Shown piece after piece: positions 7,388-11,061 of a stretch of DNA of 11,061 nt. How positions within the stretch are numbered: position 1 is the stretch's first letter; every line of letters begins with the position of its first letter. This stretch comes from Scybalenecus merdavium (GTDB lineage: Bacteria; Bacillota; Clostridia; Oscillospirales; Acutalibacteraceae), in contig DVNM01000037.1 of assembly GCA_018714405.1 (NCBI GenBank), positions 1-11,061 of the forward strand, read 5' to 3'. The notes beneath the pieces were generated by a model. It saw nothing but the letters and a program-made list of their open reading frames with translations. It had not been told where the DNA came from and did not search any database. Made by a program: the position numbers and the translations under genes.

Positions 7388-7416
7388 ATTATACAGCCGG
7401 AGTGCGCAGAAAACAA
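7388..7416 (-). promoter_or_regulatory. Promoter of uxaA
   Basis: -10 TATAAT (7388-7393) is a perfect match; -35 TTGTTT (7411-7416) is weak, with a 17-bp spacer. The -35 lies inside the T-run of the upstream RNA terminator, so the large RNA and uxaA are packed end to end. A weak -35 suits an activated or repressed gene. Confidence 0.65.
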
Positions 7417-7447
7417 GAAAAGCGCCCGTGTTTTTTTACACGGGCGC
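7410..7447 (-). terminator. Intrinsic terminator of the large noncoding RNA
   Basis: GCGCCCGTGT (7438-7447 on the minus strand) pairs with ACACGGGCGC (7422-7431) around an A-rich loop. It is followed on the minus strand by TTTTCTTGTTT. No protein gene on the minus strand ends near it, which is one of the main reasons to infer a noncoding transcript from the right. Confidence 0.85.
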
Positions 7448-7570
7448 CAAAATTATTCAATTTTTTCAGTTTTCGTTCTAAACACCATATGCTTTTACTT
7501 AAAAGAAAGGGAATCTAAATCAAAACACCTTAGATGCTTTTAACAAGCACATTAGATTTAAAGTATTGAA

Positions 7571-7589
7571 TTTACCTGTCCATTGGACT
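7571..7589 (-). repeat. Internal repeat copy 2 in the large RNA
   Basis: As RNA this contains CCAAUGGACAGGUAAA. It matches the copy at 7871-7889 at 17 of 19 positions, exactly 300 nt apart. In this copy GUCC-AAU-GGAC can form a small hairpin; in the other copy it cannot, so the shared feature is the primary sequence rather than the fold. Confidence 0.75.
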
Positions 7590-7870
7590 AATACCTTTCT
7601 TAAGGAATTTGTAAAACCATGCTGTTTGCAGTTCTTTCGCTGTGATTTACCACACATATCTGCAGTGCACTTTTGCTTGCCCCGGATATGCTTTACGCAT
7701 TTTTTCGTGGTGCACGACTTTCGTGCAATAATTCAATCATGCTTTTACACTTCCAGGCTTTTGCCTGTGTGCGTGCATACATGCGCCGTTGGTAAATCTT
7801 AAGCCTCGCTGCAACCCTGCAGCCTTTACCCTCTCACGGCTTATAACCTCTACAGCGAACACTGCTGTTT

Positions 7871-7889
7871 TTTACCTGTACATTGGTCT
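7871..7889 (-). repeat. Internal repeat copy 1 in the large RNA
   Basis: As RNA this contains CCAAUGUACAGGUAAA, followed by the hairpin ACAGC/GCUGU on its 3' side (7852-7868). It is the partner of 7571-7589; the two copies share a GGUAAA hexamer that occurs three more times in the transcript (7646-7651, 7825-7830, 8083-8088). Confidence 0.75.
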
Positions 7890-8083
7890 GTCCTGCCTCA
7901 TTAGAATTAATAATATAACTTGTGATGATTCACAGGCATATCGCAGATTCTGCCAATATATTATTTAATTTTTTCCGCGCTTGCCGCTCCAACTGGCCCT
8001 GCGCTAAGCATTTTCACTGATAAATATATCTTTGACCCGTTTGCAAATTCCGTGTTTGCAGCAGACGGCCAATCATTCGCTTT

Positions 8084-8134
8084 TTACCAGTCAGCTTTGC
8101 AAGCGCTTCTGAAGCCGGGTTCTACTGTGTCCAT
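8084..8134 (-). CDS. Possible 16-aa peptide near the 5' end of the large RNA
   Basis: The ATG at 8134 is preceded by AAAAAAGGAGG with an 8-nt gap, a textbook ribosome site, and opens a frame MDTVEPGFRSACKADW that stops with UAA at 8084-8086. It lies about 90 nt into the inferred transcript. It might be a translated leader peptide, or the AGGAGG may be a structural element of the RNA. The peptide has no signal sequence or family I recognise. One short frame is weak evidence. Confidence 0.22.
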   Translation of the reverse strand: MDTVEPGFRSACKADW

Positions 8135-8229
8135 CGGAAACGCCTCCTTTTTTAATCTAGAAGATAATACGAACACCGCGCACAATTCTTTGCGCTTTCA
8201 CCGGGTATCTATCTCTTATCTTCGTCTTT

Positions 8230-8287
8230 ATTATAGCACGTTTTTGATAAATGTCAATAGTTTTTTTCAACATTTTTTACTTTTTTT
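8230..8287 (-). promoter_or_regulatory. Very strong promoter with A-tract UP element driving the large RNA
   Basis: On the minus strand: -35 TTGACA (8252-8257), 16-bp spacer, extended -10 TG-C-TATAAT (8230-8235 plus the TG). Both hexamers match consensus perfectly. Upstream of the -35 are three A-tracts (8261-8267, 8273-8278, 8281-8287) with centres about 10 bp apart, like the UP elements of rRNA promoters. Transcription should start near 8223, right at the first helix of the RNA. Confidence 0.9.
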
Positions 8288-8315
8288 GTGCTATGTAAAC
8301 AATCCATTTCCATGG

Positions 8316-8344
8316 TTGACGAAAGCGCCTTTTTCGGTTACAAT
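8316..8344 (+). promoter_or_regulatory. Promoter of the DUF1292 gene
   Basis: -35 TTGACG (8316-8321), 17-bp spacer, -10 TACAAT (8339-8344). It is divergent from the promoter of the large RNA; the two -35 boxes are 58 bp apart across a T-rich stretch. Confidence 0.8.
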
Positions 8345-8376
8345 ATAGGTATATCAATTCAGCGGATGTGAATACT

Positions 8377-8688
8377 ATGGATAATGAAAACGAACTTTAC
8401 GAACCGGAAATCATCGGCGTTACGGCCGACGACGGGCAGGAGATCCTGTTTGAACTGCTGGATCGCTATGAAGACGGCGGCGAAACCTACATTGCCGTTA
8501 CGCCGTATTATGACGAGGCGGAAGACATCGTTGACTCCAGCAACGAGCTGATCATTTTAAAAGTCATTGAGGAAGACGGCGAAGAGCTGCTTGGCATGAT
8601 CGAAGATGAAGACGAGCTGGACCGTATTTTTGCGATATTTGAAGAGCGGCTGGCCGACCTTTACGAGATCGAACCATACGAGCAATAA
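8377..8688 (+). CDS. DUF1292 family small acidic protein (YrzB-like)
   Basis: 103 aa from the ATG at 8377, chosen because GGATGTGA lies five bases upstream; a GTG at 8368 would fall inside that site. The protein is strongly acidic and reads as a small beta-rich domain, with DGQEILFELLDRYEDGGETYIAVTPYYD in the first half, then ELIILKVIEEDGEELLGMIEDEDELDRIFAIFEERL, the pattern typical of DUF1292 (Bacillus YrzB). The biochemical role of the family is unknown. It is the only plus-strand gene here. It is normally found near yrrK and a YrzL-type gene, but here it stands alone between two structured RNA candidates. The stop codon overlaps the presumed promoter of the downstream 6S-like RNA. Confidence 0.85.
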   Translation: MDNENELYEPEIIGVTADDGQEILFELLDRYEDGGETYIAVTPYYDEAEDIVDSSNELIILKVIEEDGEELLGMIEDEDELDRIFAIFEERLADLYEIEPYEQ

Positions 8689-8691
8689 TAT

Positions 8692-8880
8692 GCCCCCTGC
8701 CCTTCTCGACAACCGGCAACTTAAATAACCCAACACATTCTTTTTCGGGAACCGCGCTCCGTGTGCGGATTGCAGACCTCCTGCCATGCAGATGAAGGGA
8801 GCGTGAAACACACGGGACGGTACCCACCTGCACACAAGCAGGTTATTCTCAGTGCCGGCGGCTGGGCGGGGTTTTCACAG
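8692..8880 (+). ncRNA. ssrS: Rod-shaped structured RNA, probable 6S RNA
   Basis: The whole interval folds end to end into one long imperfect hairpin. Paired segments: CCCC 8693-8696/8868-8871 and GCCC 8699-8702/8864-8867 (closing stem); CCGGC 8713-8717/8854-8858; AATAACC 8724-8730/8841-8847; a large internal bubble; GGG-A-ACCG 8747-8754/8818-8825; and CCGTGTG 8759-8765/8809-8815 with a structured tip. The 3' strand of the bubble can instead form ACCTGC/GCAGGT (8826-8831/8838-8843), like the refolding hairpin that 6S RNAs form on release from RNA polymerase. Length of about 190 nt fits 6S. Strand is set by the downstream terminator. The promoter is uncertain: AATAAT at 8684-8689 with a poor -35. 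SRP, RNase P and tmRNA motifs are absent. Confidence 0.55.
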
Positions 8881-8881
8881 C

Positions 8882-8911
8882 AAAAAAAGAGCGCATACGG
8901 CGCTCTTTTTT
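8882..8911. terminator. Bidirectional terminator between the 6S-like RNA and the HAD gene
   Basis: GAGCGC/GCGCTC (8889-8894 with 8900-8905) is flanked by A and T runs, giving T-tracts in both directions. It ends the 6S-like RNA on the plus strand and the HAD hydrolase gene, whose stop is 15 bp away, on the minus strand. Confidence 0.92.
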
Positions 8912-8925
8912 CATTTTATAACGAG

Positions 8926-9765
8926 TTAAAACACAGCCTCTGCGCCGCACCGTGCGAGATAATCCAAAATCCAGCGCACGACGCCGTCCTCGTCATTTCG
9001 GGGAGCGATTTCTGTTGCGGCAGCCTTTAACGGCGTACAGGCATTGCCGACCGCTACGCCTATATCGGCCGCTTGGAACAGGGACAGGTCGTTGATCCCA
9101 TCGCCGAAACAAACGATTTTTTCACACTGCAGCATGTCCCCCAGCTTGCGCACAGCAATGGCCTTGCCGGTTTGCGGCGGCGTGATCTCCAACCAGGTAT
9201 CGCCCGAATACAGGTCTTTCTGATAATAACAAGTAAATTCGTCTTTCCAGGCCTCATAAAGCGGCAAAAGCTTTTCTGCGCTATCGATGCAAGTAAAATA
9301 AAACACGTCCTGCAGCTGCAGACCCTCAAACCCGGCAGTCGGGTACATGCGCACATCGCCGCGTTTTGTATCTAAAAACGCGCACATTTCGGGACTGGAA
9401 AGCGGACGGCTGTATGTACAGCGTTCGCACCCCTGCACCATGGAGTACACGATCGGCGCCACCTCGGCAGCGCGCAAACGCGTAAAAACAGCTGCAGCCT
9501 GCTGCGGTGAAAAATAGCGGGCATACAAAAGCCGATCATCCGCCGCGCGGATAAAGCTGCCGTTATAATACACAGCCGGCAGCGTGCGCTTCAGCCCCGG
9601 CAGCAGCGGCAAAGTAGAGTGCACCGACCGCGCCGTAGCAAATGTAAAGGCAAGCCCATGCGCGATCAGCCGGTTCAGCGTATCGCGGGTATGCTCGGAA
9701 AGCCGGGCCTGCGGACCAAGCAGCGTACCGTCTAAGTCAGAAACAAAAAGCGTATTGGCAAGCAT
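8926..9765 (-). CDS. Cof-type HAD-superfamily phosphatase
   Basis: 279 aa, normal for the Cof (IIB) subfamily. Motif I DLDGT with the nucleophile Asp10 and Asp12; motif II threonine at Thr44 in FATARS; motif III Lys201 in PQTGKAIAV; motif IV GDGINDLSLF with Asp222 and Asp226. The cap domain between about residues 85 and 190 belongs to the C2 type. These cytoplasmic magnesium-dependent enzymes hydrolyse sugar phosphates, flavin phosphate or similar small phosphoesters; the substrate cannot be read from sequence. The ATG at 9765 has GAGGTG upstream. It lies 47 bp after the epimerase gene with a terminator in between and no visible promoter of its own. Confidence 0.92.
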   Translation of the reverse strand: MLANTLFVSDLDGTLLGPQARLSEHTRDTLNRLIAHGLAFTFATARSVHSTLPLLPGLKRTLPAVYYNGSFIRAADDRLLYARYFSPQQAAAVFTRLRAAEVAPIVYSMVQGCERCTYSRPLSSPEMCAFLDTKRGDVRMYPTAGFEGLQLQDVFYFTCIDSAEKLLPLYEAWKDEFTCYYQKDLYSGDTWLEITPPQTGKAIAVRKLGDMLQCEKIVCFGDGINDLSLFQAADIGVAVGNACTPLKAAATEIAPRNDEDGVVRWILDYLARCGAEAVF

Positions 9766-9781
9766 AGAACACCTCGAAAGA

Positions 9782-9807
9782 AAAAAGCCGCTTAAAAGCG
9801 GCTTTTT
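9782..9807. terminator. Terminator after the epimerase gene
   Basis: GCCGCTT/AAGCGGC (9787-9793 with 9796-9802) with A/T runs on both sides, followed on the minus strand by TTTTTTCTTTC. It ends the epimerase transcript immediately upstream of the HAD hydrolase ribosome site. Confidence 0.9.
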
Positions 9808-9811
9808 AAAA

Positions 9812-10828
9812 TTATTCGCCTTTCATATCCAGCAGTTTCGCGCCGTTCTTTACAGAATCAACGGAAAGCTTGATGGAATCGAAGATGGCACATTCAATAT
9901 CATCCGGCGTGCAGCCAAGATATTTGCAGTCATCCGTCGGAATGAACAGGTTCATACCCATGATGTCAGCCAGGCCGACCGGGTCGATACCGCCTTCCAC
10001 ATTGCGGCTTGCATATTCTTTTCTCATATACAGACCGAAAGCTTTGAACGTCCACTTCGGTACGTCGCAGATCTTTCTATCGGCGATACCCATGGCACGG
10101 TAAACGATTTTCAGGAACTGACGCCAGGTCAGGTTGTAGCAGGAGATGCCGTAAGCGCGGAAGCCGGTCGTCTTTTCCGTTGCACCAACGATAGCTTCAG
10201 CGACCTGACGCACAGTCAGCATGGCGGTGCCGCCTGCCGGATACATCGTGAACGGCATTTTTTCAAAGCGCTCGAGCTGTTCGATCAGGATCGTCCAAAC
10301 CGGTTTTCTGCCGGGCTGCGTGCCGAAAATGTAAGGCAGCTCCAGTACAGCAACAGACATCTGGTCATCCGCATACTTTTCGCAGACTTTTTCCTGCTCG
10401 ATACGGCTTTTTATGTAAGGATGCTTTGCACAAAGATCCATTTCCGGTCTTTCCTTGGCAAGCCATGCAAAATAGGAGCCGAGCACGGTGCAGTGCTTGA
10501 TGCCGGCTTTTTTCGCCATAGGCAAAAATCTTTCCAGCGGTTCAATGTTGAACTTCTTATAAGCTTCGTAAACGGGCGGCGGGCACTCCACACGCTCGTC
10601 GATGCCGGCGGCATAAACGAAAGCGTCGCAGCCTTCCATGGCTTTTTCCATGTCCTCGTCAGAGATCTCAAGGAAGTTGCCCCAGGTGATTTCCATTTCT
10701 TCCGGAATCGGCGCACCCTCGGGAAGCGGCGGAAGCGCAATGGTCTTCACTTCGTGTCCACGGTCAATAAAAACTTTTGCTGCAGCAGAGCCAAGAAGGC
10801 CCGTACCGCCAAGAAGCAATACTTTCAT
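9812..10828 (-). CDS. Atypical extended-SDR / NAD-dependent epimerase-like protein
   Basis: 338 aa from the ATG at 10828 (GGGGG eight bases upstream); in-frame starts at 10843 and 10891 would fall in the leader or promoter. The N-terminal Rossmann fold begins MKVLLLGGTGLLGSAA with the GGTGLLG nucleotide loop (7-13), and DAFVYAAG (68-75) forms the usual strand after it. The family's catalytic Tyr-xxx-Lys region reads HPYIKSRIEQE (136-146), so Tyr138 is present but the lysine position (142) is arginine. The C-terminal part (PAGGTAMLTVRQVAEAIVGA, LTWRQFLKIVYRAMG) resembles sugar-nucleotide epimerases and reductases. Substrate unknown; cytoplasmic. It has its own promoter at 10863-10891 and a terminator after it, so it is a single-gene unit. 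Confidence 0.85.
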   Translation of the reverse strand: MKVLLLGGTGLLGSAAAKVFIDRGHEVKTIALPPLPEGAPIPEEMEITWGNFLEISDEDMEKAMEGCDAFVYAAGIDERVECPPPVYEAYKKFNIEPLERFLPMAKKAGIKHCTVLGSYFAWLAKERPEMDLCAKHPYIKSRIEQEKVCEKYADDQMSVAVLELPYIFGTQPGRKPVWTILIEQLERFEKMPFTMYPAGGTAMLTVRQVAEAIVGATEKTTGFRAYGISCYNLTWRQFLKIVYRAMGIADRKICDVPKWTFKAFGLYMRKEYASRNVEGGIDPVGLADIMGMNLFIPTDDCKYLGCTPDDIECAIFDSIKLSVDSVKNGAKLLDMKGE

Positions 10829-10862
10829 GTCTGTTTCCCCCATATCAATGATTACGCCTAAC

Positions 10863-10891
10863 AGTATAGTCCTGTAGGGGCAAAAAATCAA
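10863..10891 (-). promoter_or_regulatory. Promoter of the epimerase-like gene
   Basis: -10 TATACT (10863-10868) and -35 TTGATT (10886-10891) with a 17-bp spacer, about 35 bp upstream of the start codon. The flanking upstream DNA to about 10970 is very AT-rich and holds no gene. Confidence 0.7.
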
Positions 10892-10966
10892 CTAAAAATA
10901 AACAAAAAATAAACTGGATATATACAAAAAAGAAATAAAAAAGCACACGTTTTTATATATAGTGCA

Positions 10967-10995
10967 TAAAAAAAGCAGCGCACAATGCGCCGCTT
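10967..10995 (-). terminator. Terminator of a gene beyond the right edge
   Basis: The stem GC-A-GCGCA/TGCGC-C-GC (10975-10993) has one mismatch and a CAA loop, followed on the minus strand by TTTTTTTATGC. It should end a minus-strand transcript entering from the right. The remaining 66 bases to the window end show no start or coding signal I can support. Confidence 0.8.
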
Positions 10996-11061
10996 GAGAC
11001 TGTCGAAAAAGCCGGTTGGACCGCGCACAGAAAATAAATCGGAAAATCATTTATTGCTTTT

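Larger units (their letters stand above)
7410..8223 (-). ncRNA. Large, highly structured noncoding RNA (about 810 nt), class unknown
   Basis: Bounded by a near-ideal promoter (-10 at 8230-8235) and an intrinsic terminator, with no credible protein gene on either strand. Helices visible by eye, in plus coordinates: 8160-8170 with 8205-8223 in part (P1, at the predicted 5' end); 8178-8182/8191-8195; 8037-8040/8065-8068 enclosing 8042-8047/8055-8060; a three-way junction 7909-7917/7957-7965 holding 7921-7925/7930-7934 and 7935-7938/7951-7954; 7852-7856/7864-7868; a long nested stem 7785-7789/7836-7840, 7791-7796/7825-7830, 7808-7813/7818-7823; 7739-7742/7775-7778 with 7747-7750/7767-7770 and 7755-7758/7763-7766; a perfect 7-bp hairpin 7711-7717/7721-7727; 7655-7660/7685-7690; 7563-7567/7590-7594 with 7578-7581/7585-7588; 7512-7518/7552-7558 with 7535-7539/7545-7549. 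Size and density recall the ROOL, GOLLD and OLE ornate RNAs, but I recognise no class-specific core. Group I and II intron, RNase P and tmRNA signatures are absent. Confidence 0.75.

Noticed and set aside
7566..7802. Plus-strand 78-codon frame in the noncoding region
   Set aside because: Cys- and Phe-rich translation without ribosome site; it is the complement of the structured RNA and crosses several of its hairpins.
7410..8223. Group I or group II intron, RNase P, tmRNA or SRP RNA
   Set aside because: No domain V-like hairpin with GAAA loop, no intron-encoded protein, no group I core pairing that I could find, and none of the conserved RNase P, tmRNA or SRP sequence blocks.
8052..8348. Plus-strand 98-codon frame
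   Set aside because: It runs through both divergent promoters and the A/T tracts, with no ribosome site or family resemblance.
9584..10861. Plus-strand open frame of 425 codons
   Set aside because: Antisense to the epimerase and HAD genes, runs through their terminator and promoters, and shows no domain or ribosome site.
1..11061. CRISPR array, insertion sequence or prophage
   Set aside because: No regularly spaced direct repeats, transposase, integrase or terminal inverted repeats are visible; all genes are housekeeping or metabolic.
10996..11061. 3' end of a gene entering from the right
   Set aside because: The minus-strand stretch shows no clear coding frame running into the terminator within 66 bases, so no gene is claimed.

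Overview
The window looks like chromosome from a spore-forming, anaerobic, gut-type Firmicute of class Clostridia (Oscillospiraceae/Ruminococcaceae-like). The reasons are a complete spoIIA sporulation operon, a T-box-controlled valS next to folC (an order also known from Bacillus), strong AGGAGG ribosome sites, consensus sigma-A promoters and moderately GC-rich genes with AT-rich gaps. No phage, transposon, CRISPR, tRNA or rRNA signature is visible.

Layout. All protein genes except one lie on the minus strand. At the left edge are the first codons of a probable BlaI/CopY-type repressor (1-20) behind a promoter overlapped by two BlaI-like operators. Next, transcribed right to left, come spoIIAC/sigF (353-1009), spoIIAB (1003-1440) and spoIIAA (1430-1753), overlapping one another. 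Upstream of these are folC (1832-2941) and valS (2944-5574). valS has a full valine T-box leader (5588-5820, specifier GUC) and a consensus promoter. Then comes an altronate dehydratase-type gene, uxaA (5856-7328), with its own promoter and a palindromic operator.

Between uxaA and the next gene lies about 1 kb without a credible protein gene. I read most of it as one large, densely folded noncoding RNA of about 810 nt on the minus strand (7410-8223). It starts at an exceptionally good promoter (TTGACA, 16 bp, TGn-TATAAT, with three A-tracts upstream) and ends at a GC-rich intrinsic terminator. More than ten helices, including a nested triple-segment stem and a three-way junction, can be drawn by eye. 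It also carries an internal 17/19 repeat and five copies of GGUAAA. It is the most interesting object in the window. It may belong to one of the known giant ornate RNA classes (ROOL, GOLLD, OLE) or be undescribed; I cannot assign it from memory.

Divergent from this RNA, on the plus strand, is a small acidic DUF1292 protein (8377-8688). It is followed by a second structured RNA (8692-8880), rod-shaped and 6S-like, ending at a bidirectional terminator. The right part holds a Cof-type HAD phosphatase (8926-9765) and an atypical NAD-dependent epimerase/SDR protein (9812-10828). Each is followed by a clear terminator, and another terminator at 10967-10995 serves a gene beyond the right edge.

How the parts work together. 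The valS-folC transcript responds to uncharged tRNA-Val. The spoIIA genes encode the sigma-F switch of the forespore: anti-anti-sigma, anti-sigma kinase and sigma factor. The two RNAs around the DUF1292 gene suggest a locus devoted to abundant regulatory or structural RNA, but their function is inference.
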